64,000 nt of DNA from assembly GCF_958295425.1 (NCBI RefSeq), contig NC_081153.1:434001-498000 (forward strand). The letters are read 5' to 3'. A program made the translations under genes and the position numbers. A model generated the notes under the pieces. It was given only the letters and a program-made list of their open reading frames with translations. It ran no database searches and was not told where the DNA came from. Of the stretch, positions 43,785-53,894 are shown piece by piece (position 1 is the stretch's first letter; every line of letters begins with the position of its first letter). This stretch comes from Solea solea. Its lineage: Eukaryota; Chordata; Actinopteri; Pleuronectiformes; Soleidae.

Positions 43785-44157
43785 GTAGTATGGAGTACTT
43801 TTACTGTATACTTTTTTTTGAGTAATCCTGGGTCAAATTTCCCTTCTTTTTTTTTTACACTTGCAAAATGATAACAACGTTCTTCTTGGTGCCACTGATT
43901 TTATTGTGCAAGAAACACTGTGAATCTGTGAATATAGTAGAGAAGACGTTCATGAATAACCATCCATAATCTGTGTGGCGCTGTCTTTACACTGTTCTTC
44001 AAGTGGCAGTAACTCATTCATCATCCTCACGCTGACACCTACTGGCGAGAAAGGGTATTGTTATTTGAGTTTTTGCTGTTTTTTTTGTTTTTTTTTTACA
44101 GATGACACAAGGCCTTTGAAATGAATCAAATCAGGCGGTCCATTCCAAGTTGGTTCC
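43785..44157. other. Continuation of satellite flank, then unassigned
   Basis: TATGGAGTACTTTTACTGTA resumes the satellite flank up to about 43840. The remainder is AT-rich with no gene seen. Confidence 0.4.
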
Positions 44158-44255
44158 TCTCTCTCTCACACACACACAGTCTCACACACACGGTCTCACA
44201 CACATGGTCTCTCACACACACACATGGTCTCACACACACATACACACACACATTT
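44158..44255. repeat. CA-rich microsatellite
   Basis: CACACACA units are interspersed with GGTCTCACACACA. Confidence 0.85.
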
Positions 44256-44813
44256 TGGGGGGCAGGTTCTCATGAGGTGGGGAAGTGTCAACTAACTGGT
44301 TTGTCATTGATGGGTAAACTCCCCTGTTTAAATGTTAGTTTAGTATTTTGGGCAACACCATGTTAGTTTTTGAAACCAGAAACAACCATAGTTAGAAGAG
44401 AAGGGGTGGAGCCTGAAAGCTTGTGCACTACATATCCACCTATAACTGCAACTATGCAACTACAAAATGCAGAGCTGTCAATCACACACAGTGTCCATGC
44501 CCTCCAACACACACTGTATCCTGATCTATTTGACTTTAAATGTGAAATTAAATTTACATTGTGGACATGCAGCTCTAGTGAAGAGGAACTAAGACCATAA
44601 ACCATTTAGAACAATGTTTGCAGGGCACCAGACTAACTTTTTACTCGGAGCACAGAAGCCCCCCCTATAACTGAACATTTTAGGAGAGCAAGCAGAACAT
44701 TTAGGGGCGCACACCTTAAATTGACTTGCAAAGCAAATATTCACATTTCCTCTCATTTTCTCTGTATTACTGATCAATACTTTGATAATAATTGCAGAAA
44801 TTGCAATGTGCTG

Positions 44814-45690
44814 TTTAGAATTCACATTGAATTTTATTGTGCACTTGTTTGTTGAAGAATAAGATCACATAAGAGACATTAAGTGTACAGAAAATACAGT
44901 ACGATTATTAACTAGTGCTTGAAGCGGCCTGGTAGTGTCCAGTACACAGTACCGGCACTTATATTTGCGTACTGGCACTTATCACAAGATGCCAGTAATC
45001 TCTTGAGATTATCAATCCAATTCATGATTATGATCCAGAGCAATAATGTCTCAGGGTACACTATGTGACGTTCACCTGTTCTCGCAAAAGTCTAGTGTTT
45101 ATTTCTAGAGTTTAGAGTTTTTATTTTCTATCTAATCTCTATCTGGAAGATGACCGCTGTGGCGACCATCATCATGCTTCAAAAGCAGAGTTAGCTCATC
45201 CACACACTCATACTTTCTGACATAATAAAAATAAACATGGAGCTGGCAAGTGGAGGCTTGAAAATATCAGAGGACCATGCACAGAAGGGATTGAGCTGGG
45301 ATATCGCCAGTATCCTGGACTCTTTTGCTCAAAACAAGATCAATTGATAAAGTTAGCTTGCCACGGAGATTTATTCTCTAAAGCTCTGCCAGACCACGGT
45401 AAGAGCCAGTAGAGATTAATCCTGCTGATGCTTCCATTTGGTCTGTGCTGTTTTAAATTCACAGTGAATGTTATTGTGCACTTGATTTTTGAAGATAACA
45501 TAAAAGACATTAAGTATACAGAAAATACCATCACTGTCATTACAATACAATTATTAACTAGTGCTTGAAGTGGTCTGGTACACTTTTTAGTACACTTTTT
45601 AATTTGACTATTTTTAGTACCACCACTTTTATTTGTGTACTGGCACTTTTCACAAGTTGCTAGTACTGTTGAGATTATCAGTCCAATTCA
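44814..45690. repeat. Diverged tandem duplication (about 640-bp offset)
   Basis: The block at 44814-45010 (TTTTATTGTGCACTTGTTTG, then ATTATTAACTAGTGCTTGAA) recurs in diverged form at about 45457-45690 (GTTATTGTGCACTTGATTTT, then ATTATTAACTAGTGCTTGAA). Both end in TTGAGATTATCA-CCAATTCATGATTATG-like sequence. They may be non-autonomous hAT relatives of the transposase fragment that follows. Confidence 0.55.
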
Positions 45691-46562
45691 TGATTATGGT
45701 CCAGAGCAGTGTTACTTATTGCGCGGCTCGTGAGCTTCTTGCAGCTCGCCAAGCCTCAATTGGTGGCTCGCATCAGTGGTAAAGTAATAACGATGATAAT
45801 GCAGCCAATGCAAATGATTGATGAAAGTACTATGAGCAGCTGCACTTTCATTACACAAGATGGCAGTATTGCCAAAAAAATCTGCTCAGATCTACACTAT
45901 TGTGTTGCCAGTTTTTGCAGCCTTTGTTGCAGCGAAAAGGCAATATCACTGTGGGCTGGTACATGATGATTTCAAGGTGATTTAAAAATTAATATATACA
46001 TATTTACAGTACACTACACTATATGCATGCATTTTTTCCACCTAGTATTCAGGCTTTTACTAAAATGAACTTATGTTGCTAAAAAACTGGCAACCCTGGC
46101 ACCCAAAATTCAATGAATCCTATGCACCAGGGAGTGAACTTTGCAAAAGAAAAATCGAGCAGCTCATTGCCTCACTTGGTAAGCAGCAAAAGCTCATCCA
46201 CAGAACAACTTCTACAGCTGAACGCTGAGGCCGCTTTTGAGATCGCATGGACCTTGGCTCAGGGGAAAATAACAATGAAGGGATTACACTTGTCCGACTC
46301 GACCATTATGAGGCGGATAGAAAACTTTGGCTAAGATGCGAGTGACCAGTCAGTCGCAGATCTGTCGGCTGCACCGTGTTTCAGCATAGCGGTGGACAAA
46401 AGCACCAATGTGACAGATGTTGCGCAGCTGTGTGTTTGGGTGAGGTATAGTAATCATTTCTCAGGGTGCACTATGTGATGTTCACCTGTTCTTGCAAAAG
46501 TCTAGTGTTTAGAGTTTTTAATTTCTATCTAATCCCTATCTGGAAGATGATCCACTGTGGCA
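45040..46562. repeat. Pair of 120-bp direct repeats bracketing hAT debris
   Basis: The block at about 45048-45165 (CTCAGGGTACACTATGTGAC, then GCAAAAGTCTAGTGTTT and ATCTGGAAGATGA) recurs at about 46453-46560 (CTCAGGGTGCACTATGTGAT...). The hAT-like sequence lies between the two. Confidence 0.6.
46100..46440 (+). pseudogene. hAT-type transposase fragment
   Basis: The + frames read AAFEIAWTLAQGKITMKG, LHLSDSTIMRRIENFG, a stop, then VADLSAAPCFSIAVDKSTNV and TDVAQLCVWVRY. These match the N-terminal part of the hAT catalytic domain in BED-type/GTF2IRD2-like transposases ('AFE-A-LIA-GK-F', then 'LS--T--RR', then 'VDESTD-TD-AQL'), including the Asp of the AVD motif. A segment between GKITMKG and LSDST is missing. 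The C-terminal dimerisation domain is absent. A dead remnant. Confidence 0.7.
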
Positions 46563-46796
46563 ATCCCTAAAAAAGGAAGAAGCCGATTATATTCACTGAC
46601 GTCTTGCCACATTTGTGTCATGGAGAAACAGCATAATAACAGGAGCCCAAACAAACAGACCAACTGTGTTTCAATAATTGTTGGAAATCTATGTCTGCAC
46701 CATACCGTATTGCACTTAACTACATCAACTCTCTTGCAAATCCAGCATTCTTTTCTTGTTCTCCGGTCGGTCAGTAAAAAAATGTTTTGGTATAGA

Positions 46797-46857
46797 GCCC
46801 GCGACAGTAGCTCAGTGGTCGTCTTTCAACTCAAAGGTTGTGGGTTCCTGACTACAC
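46797..46857 (+). repeat. tRNA-like SINE head (degenerate)
   Basis: GACAGTAGCTCAGTGGTCGT resembles a pol III box A, and GGTTGTGGGTTCCTGACTAC resembles a degraded box B. TCTTTCAAC sits in the anticodon-loop position. There is no 3' acceptor stem, so this is a tRNA-derived repeat fragment and not a tRNA gene. Confidence 0.4.
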
Positions 46858-46859
46858 TA

Positions 46860-47244
46860 TGCATTTTATTAATTTGGCACCGGACGTTGTTATCTCCCTA
46901 AATGATGTTTAGTTCACTAGACATTCAAGAAACTGGGATGATGACATCATATTTAAGAACGAGAAAGAGAAAAACACTGATTTCATATACTGTTTCACCT
47001 CTTATTTTACAATAGATACACCTTGTGTAGGAGTGACACAGGCAGTGGCAGTCACTTACGTTTCCTGACATCTTTATTTGTGCTCATCTGAAGTGAAACA
47101 AAACCCTGGATTTTAATTTACACTAAAACAAGGCCAGACCAAAGGTTTCACTCCCAGGGCTGGAGTATGCCAGATGTAATATTAGATATTATGTGGATGT
47201 TATGCAAGAATTTGATGCACAAGCCTGTTTTCTTTGTGTATTAC
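46860..47244. other. No gene seen
   Basis: This is AT-rich sequence downstream (on the minus strand) of the orphan exon. I looked for a following exon and found no splice-bounded open frame. Confidence 0.4.
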
Positions 47245-47358
47245 CTTAATGACTCTGTCCTGGCAGTGCTGGATGATCTTACACAGCTCCTCTGTACCCT
47301 GAGACTCGAGACTCTGATGAAGGATCTGCTCAAACATCTACACAGCATTGTCCATTTG
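47245..47358 (-). pseudogene. Orphan exon-like relic of an unrecognised gene
   Basis: On the minus strand a 114-bp stretch (38 codons) is bounded by a good acceptor (GTGCCCACAG|CAAATGG) and donor (ATTAAG|GTAATAC), both in phase 0. It encodes QMDNAV, an in-frame TAG, then MFEQILHQSLESQGTEELCK and IIQHCQDRVIK. The composition is helical and protein-like, unlike the surrounding sequence. The TAG could come from a one-base change of GAG. I do not recognise the family, and no neighbouring exons are identifiable within a few kb. It is either a fragment of a decayed host gene or a captured exon. Confidence 0.45.
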
Positions 47359-47736
47359 CTGTGGGCACACAGACACATGCACACAAGTGTCTTATTATGC
47401 CAAAAAGTTGCAAAAATGAACAAGCGAAAGTAAAACACAATTTGTAGTTTTGTACCTAACTTTGTGACATACATGCATGTAACACCAGACAAACTAACTG
47501 ACGCATATAGGAATATCCCGTGAAATAATGATAATATATGATAATGTACTACACTCAGTCCCACAGTCTGTATTGTGGCATGTCTGTAGACAACTATATC
47601 TATTTAACTGTCCACTGAGTTATCGAACCACCAAAATGAAAAAGGACTGATGAATGAAAGGAGGACTGATGCAGGACAAAAGTATTAATCTTTTATGACA
47701 ACAATTTTTGGGAGTGAACATTGGACTTAATTTTTA

Positions 47737-50205
47737 TTTTTTTTTTAACATTTATTAGAACAAGTTCCTTGACAGAGTCTCACACATTATGACAAGTATC
47801 AATACACATATTGGTATCAAACTGACAAAATACAAAATACAAAATACAAGGACAATCAAATAGCAAAGAGGTGAAAAAAAATATTCTTTGTAGGTACACC
47901 ATCTAGAATATTTTCACCTTTGCAAATACATTATAACAGGTGACCACTTTTCAAGATACAAGTCCGTCTGGAGTCGAAGGTTTGCCGTTATGTGTTCCAT
48001 GCAATGAACACATAATGGCAAGGGTGCTAATCCACCCTTATCCTTGCGTGCACAGAGGACTTTAAGTCTCACTCTAGGCCTTTTGTTCTGCCATATGAAT
48101 TTGGAAACAAGTTTATCCAGAAATGTAAAGGTAGATACAGGAACAGGGATGGGTAATGCATTAAAAAGAAATAACAATCTTGATAGTTTCAACCCTCCCA
48201 ACTAAAGACAAAGGAAGCATCTCCCATCTTTCCAAGTCATTTTTGATTTGAGAAATAAGTTTATCATAATTTACTTTATATAACTGATTTGAGGTACAAG
48301 TCAGAATGACTCCCAAATACCTAAAGCCCCCTTTTGACCACCTGAATTTCACCTGTCTGTCCAAGCACGTAGGCCAGCGTCCTGTTATCATCATTGCTTC
48401 TGATTTCCCCTCATTAACCTTGTACCCTGAAACCTCCCCATTGTCCCCCAGACATTGCATAAGAGCCGGTATAGATGACTGTGGATTTCTTATAAACAAA
48501 AGAACGTCATCTGCGAACAGTGAAATTTTATGCATCTCGCCTCCCTCATCCACTATTCCCTCAATCTGATCATTTCCCCTTATTAACTCAGCAAGCGGTT
48601 CGATACACAGTGCAAACAAAATAGGAGAGACCAGGTTTCCTTGCCTAACACCTTTTTTAAGATCAAAAAATTTAGAGCAGTACCCATTAACCCTAACCCT
48701 TGATATTGGGTCTTTATTCAGGATATTAATTCATCTTATAAATGTCAAATTGAATCCCATTTGTTCCATAGTATAATTCAGATATGACCAGTCCACCCTG
48801 TCAAATGCCTTCTCAGCATCAAGACTGAGAAGCATTGATGGGTGGGCAGAATGCCTTTCTACTGATTGTACATTTAAAGCTCTTCTTATATTGTTTGCTC
48901 CCTGACGACCCGGTATAAAACCGGTCTGGTCAGGGTTAATCAATTTACCTAAGTATTTCTGCATCCTATTCGCCAATATGGAACTGATCATTTTTATGTC
49001 ATTCCCCAGCAAGCTGATTGGCCTATAGGCACCACAGTCCAGTGGGTCCTTCCCCTCCTTATGTAAAACTGTTATTACGGCCTCTGACCGGCCTTTTTAA
49101 AATTTTGTATGCTTGTTATGCACCAATGACACCAGAACAAATTCCTTGTATGTGCAAATCGTACTTGGCAATAAAGCTCTTCTGATTCTGATTCTGATTC
49201 TGACCAGCTCTTTGGTGGATCATTTTTCTGTAAAGCATAATTATAGACCTGACAAAGTTTTGGCACAAGCTCCTCCATAAAGGTCTTATAAAATTCACCT
49301 GGAAGACCGTCTGTGCCAGGGGATTTGTTGTTTTTCAATGACTTGATAACGTCCTGTATCTCACTTTCTCGAATAGGAGATACTAATTCATCTCCCTCAG
49401 ACACAGAAAGTTTCGCTAAATTAAGATTTTTGAACATAACTTCCAATTGCCTTTTGTTTTGTGTTTCTTCTGGAGTATCATAAAGCTTTTTATAAAAAAA
49501 GTGTCGGGTGTTTTATCTTAGGAACAATGCGGCTTGACTGCTCTTTTCTCAGTTGAAAGGCAAGTAGCTGGCTCGCTCGATTTCCCATCTCATAGTATCT
49601 TTGGGATGTGTATCGAAGCGCTCCCTCAGCTTTTCGTGTGAGGAGTTCATCTAAGGAAGTTCAACTGTCTTGTAATTGCTTCAATACATTTCCATCTCTG
49701 GTCACTTTGTGTTCATGTCCTAGTCTTTTTATATCGCTTTCCAACTGTTTTTCCCTTTCCATTCTCTGTTTGTTTAGTTTGACAGCAATCTCAATACACT
49801 TCCCTCTCAGCACCGCCTTCGCCCCATCCCAAAGAGTTGAGGGGGATACTGATCCATTATCATTAATTGTGAAGTATTCGTCTATAGTTTGTTTTATTAG
49901 TTCTTTTATACTTGAGTCTGTTAGTAATGAAATATTCAGTCTCCAGTATTTGAAATGCCACTCAAAGCCTAAATTTAATTTCAGTTTTACTGGACCATGA
50001 TCAGATAAAATACTAGGTTCAATAACACACTCTCTAACTTTATGCAGGCTCTGCTTTGAAATGCAGATCAGATCAATTCTAGAATATGACCCATGTACCA
50101 TAGACAGAAACGTGAAATCTTTTGTTGTTGGATTCTTGGATCTCCAAACATCCACAAGCCCTAATTCTTCCAACATGTGTTTTGCTGCTTTGGATTTCCT
50201 GCTAG
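47737..50205 (-). pseudogene. L1-clade LINE ORF2 (EN C-term to RT), 5'-truncated
   Basis: On the minus strand, 49661-50176 gives the end of EN (DFTFLSMVHGSYSRIDLICI, then EPSILSDHGPVKLKLNL) and the spacer. RT begins at 49200-49446 (NNKSPGTDGLPGEFYKTFM). At 48731-49012 it has LINPDQTGFIPGRQGANNI, then SMLLSLDAEKAFDRVDWSYL (motif A). At 48161-48619 it has ALCIEPLAELIRGNDQIEG and KISLFADDVLLFIRNPQ (motif C, FADD), then FRYLGVILT. At 47914-48201 the C-terminal region follows. The 3' end has AATAAATGTT plus poly-A (+ strand T run at 47737-47750). Frameshifts are present and a LINE tail is inserted at 49098-49201. It is distinct from the L1/Tx1-like element at 21-27 kb. Confidence 0.85.
49098..49201 (+). 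mobile_element. LINE 3' tail nested in the antisense L1
   Basis: The L1 coding frame is interrupted on both sides. The insert contains TTGTATGTGCAAATCGTACT and GGCAATAAAGCTCTTCTGATTCTG, ending in (ATTCTG)n. It is an extreme 5' truncation of a non-LTR element inserted in the opposite orientation. Confidence 0.7.
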
Positions 50206-50414
50206 GGCAGACCTGGGCATTTTACGGCCCTTTAAGCGTCCCTGTCCGGCCCGCGGTATGTCAGTCATAAACACAGATGGAGTATTTATGCTGAGCATGC
50301 ACTACAACTGTGTTGCTTTTATTTTGAAAAGCCTGACGTATGGACGCACGTATCTGCGTCTGTCTGCACAGCGACAGGTGACGCTAGCCAGTTACCCCTG
50401 GCCCCCTAAAAATG
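50206..50414 (+). mobile_element. Possible hAT element terminus
   Basis: The L1 homology ends at about 50205 and the next sequence starts CAGACCTGGGCATTTTACGG. It resembles the termini of hAT elements (CAG-CCTGGGCA-), with GTCCGGCCCGCGG further in. No second end is visible before the inverted-repeat unit begins. This rests on resemblance only. Confidence 0.35.
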
Positions 50415-50565
50415 GAGAAGGGTCTAGCTGCAGACCCGCAGACCACTCAACGAAACGCCCCTTTACTCAACGAAACACCCCTTTACTCAACGAAACACCC
50501 CCTCACACTACATGACACTCTGATTGGCTCTCAAGAGACTGCGTCTGAAACGTGATGACGTTTAC
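50415..50565 (+). repeat. Left terminal inverted repeat
   Basis: It starts GAGAAGGGTCTAGCTGCAGA, contains three tandem 20-bp CAACGAAACGCCCC-type units, and ends with GACACTCTGATTGGCTCTCA and GAAACGTGATGACGTTTAC. The reverse complement is at 53702-53874. Confidence 0.85.
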
Positions 50566-50576
50566 GTTGACCGAGT

Positions 50577-50637
50577 ATGAAGAGAGAACCCGAAAAAGTA
50601 ACACGGGAAAAACAAGGGGAAAATAACGGAGGAAAAG
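50577..50637 (+). CDS. Possible first coding exon inside the inverted-repeat unit
   Basis: An ATG at 50577, just inside the left inverted repeat, opens 20 codons (MKREPEKVTREKQGENNGGK) ending at a strong donor AAAAG|GTAAGA (GT at 50638). The length is 61 nt, leaving phase 1. It does not join in frame to the exon at 51248, so an intermediate exon is missing or this call is wrong. Confidence 0.3.
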
Positions 50638-51247
50638 GTAAGAATGGATAAAAAACACATTTAGATATTGAACACTGGATGAATAGTCATTATTTGTATC
50701 CATTAAATCAATTAAGTGGGGTTTATTAACCAGTAATGTCTGCATGCTGTAACGATAGCGATTGTAACAGCAAGCAAGACAGCGATTTTCTCCCTTTTTT
50801 TCTTTTCTCCCTTTTTTTCTTTTATTTATATGTACAGGTTATAACATTGACAATATAACATTGTCTCATTTTCAACCAAGAAACGTATAAGATAAACTAT
50901 ATGATCTCTATATATTAGTATTTATCTGTTTTTTAATCTTTAAATGACTCTGACAAGTTGCACACAGCTTTGCTCATTTGAAAACGTGTGACCTCAGTTC
51001 TACAATTGTTAAGATAAAAGATTTGATGATGAATAATATTTTTCATGTTTAGAAATTAGAAGTTCTGTTGAATCACAGTCAACAGTGACATTTGATTTGA
51101 TTTATTTTAGTTAGCCTGCTTATATTTTAGGACAGGGAAAGTCTTAAAGGCAAATGCAGTCCAGTTCATTACTACTTGATTCTGGATTAAAAATGTTTCT
51201 ATGTTAAAAATACAAAATACAATTTTAATTTACATTTTCTCTTATAG

Positions 51248-51398
51248 AGCAACACTACGTTCAGTGAAGGAGCAGACCCTGAGCTGAGAAGATGCGACTC
51301 GGACACTTATCAGTGTCTGATCTGCACAAAAAAGGGGAGCTATGCAAAGCTTGTGTCCCATCTGCAGGGAAACCAAAGGTCAATGGTGGAGTACGGTG
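51248..51398 (+). CDS. Exon with single zinc-finger-like motif (unrecognised gene)
   Basis: Bounded by CTCTTATAG|AGC and GGTG|GTAAGT. Read in phase 0, it encodes FSEGADPELRRCDSDT, then YQCLICTKKGSYAKLVSHLQ and GNQRSMVEYG. The C-x2-C...H arrangement looks like a degenerate C2H2/BED-type finger. It ends in phase 1, whereas the following exon (51953) is open only in phase 0. So either another exon lies between them, or the junction is damaged. It belongs to the same + strand gene as 51953-52767 by position. Confidence 0.5.
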
Positions 51399-51952
51399 GT
51401 AAGTCCTAAATTATCAAATATTTTTTCATTCCAACGCTGAAAGGCTTTAATTTCCCCATGAGCCTTATGTATTATTAAATGTGATGTTATTTCTGTTTGT
51501 CCTGACCATGGATAACTGTGACCATCAAACTATTCAACTCATCCATTTGAGTATCAGAAACTCAAAATAAGTAAAGTAAAGTAAACTAATGCTGGAGCCA
51601 TTTCATCTATGTGTACTGTACTTCATGTGTGTAGAATCTTAAGTCAATGTGTATTTTATTTTCACTCTTGTTGAGAATTTAGATATTGAGAAAAAGTTTC
51701 AAGATTCCTGCATTTTATAGATGCCCCTGATAATAATGATTGTTCTCAGAAGTAATGTAACAATTTGCCTCTCAGACAGGCTTATCTGTATATCCATTTA
51801 GGGCAGTGATGTTACTGTGGCCAAACAAGTTGCCAGCCAGGATGACACCTCTTATCAGAGGAAGTGCAAATAATCAGGGAGAGAAAATGTCTTATTCAAA
51901 GTTCTTAATCACATGTATTCAGTGTTGCATATTATGTGTAATTTAATTTTAG

Positions 51953-52048
51953 GAAAGGGCCCAACAAGCCCAACAGAAGCGACGCGAGGCATGTTGTCTG
52001 TTAACCAGTGTAATCACAGAGGATCAGGGCATGCTGCAACACCTTAAA
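51953..52048 (+). CDS. Exon 2 of unrecognised spliced gene
   Basis: 32 codons, phase 0 at both ends, with acceptor AATTTTAG|GAAAGG and donor CTTAAA|GTGAGT. It encodes ERAQQAQQKRREACCLLTSV, then ITEDQGMLQHLK, a helical, Q/R-rich segment. Confidence 0.55.
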
Positions 52049-52129
52049 GTGAGTGACAATGGCATTTAGTGTGGTGTTTGTGTATTTGTATATGAATACC
52101 CAAACTAAAATCCTATACAATTTTTATAG

Positions 52130-52315
52130 AACATCATCACAGGCAACACGGTGTCTCCTTGGGCCAAGAAACAGGACAGGGTCATCCTTCTTTTTGAAGA
52201 TGATGAACAAGTGGACAAAGTCATGCACTTCTTGTCTGAAGTACTCGAACGTACTGAGACAGACAAGAAGTCTGCAGATCCAGTGGCGTTTGTAATGGAT
52301 GTACTTTTGCCAGAG
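52130..52315 (+). CDS. Exon 3 of unrecognised spliced gene
   Basis: 62 codons, phase 0 at both ends, with acceptor TTTTTATAG|AAC and donor CCAGAG|GTGAGA. It encodes NIITGNTVSPWAKKQDRVIL, then LFEDDEQVDKVMHFLSEVLE, RTETDKKSADPVAFVMDVLL and PE. The frame is intact. I have a loose recollection of similar 'VMDVLLPEA' ends in uncharacterised fish proteins, but cannot name a family. Confidence 0.65.
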
Positions 52316-52439
52316 GTGAGATCTCAGACACTGACACTGATTTGTAGACTACATGTTTTATATGACTGCATATGTCTGTCTCCTTTTAACACATGGTCAC
52401 TGTCTAACACAATCTTAAATCTTAATCTTCATGCCACAG

Positions 52440-52528
52440 GCAACAGTATACGCCCTCGGAGCTGTTCACTCCATCTCCCTGGACAAAGCCAAGGAGATGT
52501 ACATGCGTGGCACAGAGTTTGACTCAAG
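52440..52528 (+). CDS. Exon 4 of unrecognised spliced gene
   Basis: 29 codons plus 2 nt, with acceptor TGCCACAG|GCAACA and donor TCAAG|GTAAGC. It encodes ATVYALGAVHSISLDKAKEM, then YMRGTEFDS. The trailing AG joins the C at 52641 to make a serine codon, so the junction is in phase. Confidence 0.65.
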
Positions 52529-52640
52529 GTAAGCCGGATAGTTTAGGAAACTGTTAATCCAATTTTCAGTTTATATCTTATTATGTATTTGAGTGTCTTT
52601 AATGACTTCATTATTTTGCTATATCATTTTGTCTTGTCAG

Positions 52641-52767
52641 CGAGATAACCCAGCTTGGGGAACAGCTTCAGAGCCACATTTACACAGCAATTACAAGAAA
52701 GTCTTGGAGTGTGAGGAATTCCTCAGGCGCTTGTAATCCCTGGGTAGTGAATGTGTCTGCTGGATAG
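52641..52767 (+). CDS. Last exon of unrecognised spliced gene
   Basis: The acceptor is TTGTCAG|CGAG. It encodes EITQLGEQLQSHIYTAITRK, then SWSVRNSSGACNPWVVNVSA and G, followed by TAG at 52765-52767. An AATAAAG lies shortly after (about 52781). Exons 2 to 5 together give an uninterrupted reading frame of about 165 codons with four good splice sites, which argues for a real or recently functional gene inside the inverted-repeat unit. Confidence 0.6.
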
Positions 52768-52820
52768 TCTGTTGTGTATAAAATAAAGAAAATATATCAT
52801 TCATCACTTGTATTCATTAC

Positions 52821-53090
52821 ATGGATTTGAAAGTTATACAACTTTCTGTGCAGAATCAAGGGTTTCAGTGCATTTGTTTTACTTTCATCAAAAGACCTAC
52901 TGATGTCCAACTGGCTGGGTTTGATTCAGATACCAATGTTTCACATATCTTCCTGGAAATAGGTAACATCTCCTTAATGACATACTCAGCAGATCTTGTC
53001 TACTTAACTTCTGTCTGTCACCACCACCTGGACCACACCAGCACAGAATTTAAGGAGGGTTTCTTTCAGGTTAAAAACCTGATCAAGTAG
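52821..53090 (+). CDS. Hypothetical 89-codon frame inside the inverted-repeat unit
   Basis: The frame reads MDLKVIQLSVQNQGFQCICF and ends FKEGFFQVKNLIK. No domain is recognisable and codon use is AT-rich like its surroundings. It lies just downstream of the spliced gene's stop. It may be chance. Confidence 0.15.
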   Translation: MDLKVIQLSVQNQGFQCICFTFIKRPTDVQLAGFDSDTNVSHIFLEIGNISLMTYSADLVYLTSVCHHHLDHTSTEFKEGFFQVKNLIK

Positions 53091-53149
53091 ACTTTTATTA
53101 GTTCTAATCGTTGTTCTGTCCAGTTGAACAACATGTCAAACTACAAACT

Positions 53150-53450
53150 ATTATATTGTATAAACGTGATATCATATTGTATAAACATTGTATAAACGTG
53201 ATATTATATTGTATAAACATTGTATAAACGTGATATTATATTGTATAAACGTGATAATTATATCACATAAACGTGATGATTATATCACATAAACGTGATA
53301 TTATATTGTATAAACGTGATAATTATATCACATAAACGTGATAATTATATCACATAAACGTGATACTATATTGTATAAACGTGATAATTATATCACATAA
53401 ACGTGATAATTATATCACAAAAACGTGATACTATATTGTGTAAACGTGAT
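53150..53450. repeat. AT-rich palindromic satellite
   Basis: Tandem units of about 20-36 bp alternate ATAAACGTGATAATTATATC (a palindromic GTGATAATTATATCAC core) with ATATTATATTGTATAAACGT. Every unit carries an ACGTGAT motif. It lies inside the inverted-repeat unit, next to the right repeat. Confidence 0.85.
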
Positions 53451-53701
53451 GTTCAAAGAACTTTTCCAATCGGCATTTATATATTTTAGCAGTTTGGCTA
53501 TAACATTTCATACTTTACAAAGTGACATTAATTATTCACAAATTTCACAGAAAGTACATTTCTGTGTTCATAAAAGTCAACACGAGTATTTATTCTTCTC
53601 TATTCCTGTCGCACACCGGGATAAAAGTCTCTTGTCAACAAGTGTCTATGAGATACGCGTGTGTAAATAAAGTTTCAATAAAAGAAGACGTTATCACGTT
53701 A

Positions 53702-53874
53702 GTAAACGTCATCACGTTTCAGACGCAGTCTCTTGAGAGCCAATCAGAGTGTCGTGTAGTGTGAGGGGGTGTTTCATTGAGTGTGAGGGGGTGTTTCGTT
53801 GAGTAAAGGGGCGTTTCGTTGAGTAAAGGGGCGTTTCGTTGAGTGGTCTGCGGGTCTGCAGCTAGACCCTTCTC
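53702..53874 (-). repeat. Right terminal inverted repeat
   Basis: It is the reverse complement of 50415-50565 with one additional 20-bp unit (four versus three), ending GCTAGACCCTTCTC. Confidence 0.85.
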
Positions 53875-53894
53875 ACTTTTTTGGCATATGCACT

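Larger units (their letters stand above)
50415..53874 (+). mobile_element. 3.46-kb unit with long terminal inverted repeats carrying a spliced gene
   Basis: Near-identical inverted repeats of about 150-173 bp bound the unit (50415-50565 and 53702-53874; outer ends GAGAAGGGTCTAGCTGCAGA). Each contains a 20-bp tandem unit (CAACGAAACGCCCCTTTACT), three copies on the left and four on the right. Inside are, in order, a possible first exon, five exon-like segments on the + strand (51248-52767), a hypothetical frame and an AT-rich palindromic satellite. No DDE-type transposase motif is recognisable. It is either a non-autonomous transposon that captured gene exons, or a transposon whose own gene is of an unfamiliar family. 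No convincing target duplication was found at the borders. Confidence 0.6.

Noticed and set aside
46797..46857. tRNA gene
   Set aside because: Box A is reasonable, but box B is degraded and no acceptor stem pairing is visible; a SINE head is the better reading.
53425..53670. 81-codon frame near the right inverted repeat
   Set aside because: AT-rich, partly within the palindromic satellite, with no motif.
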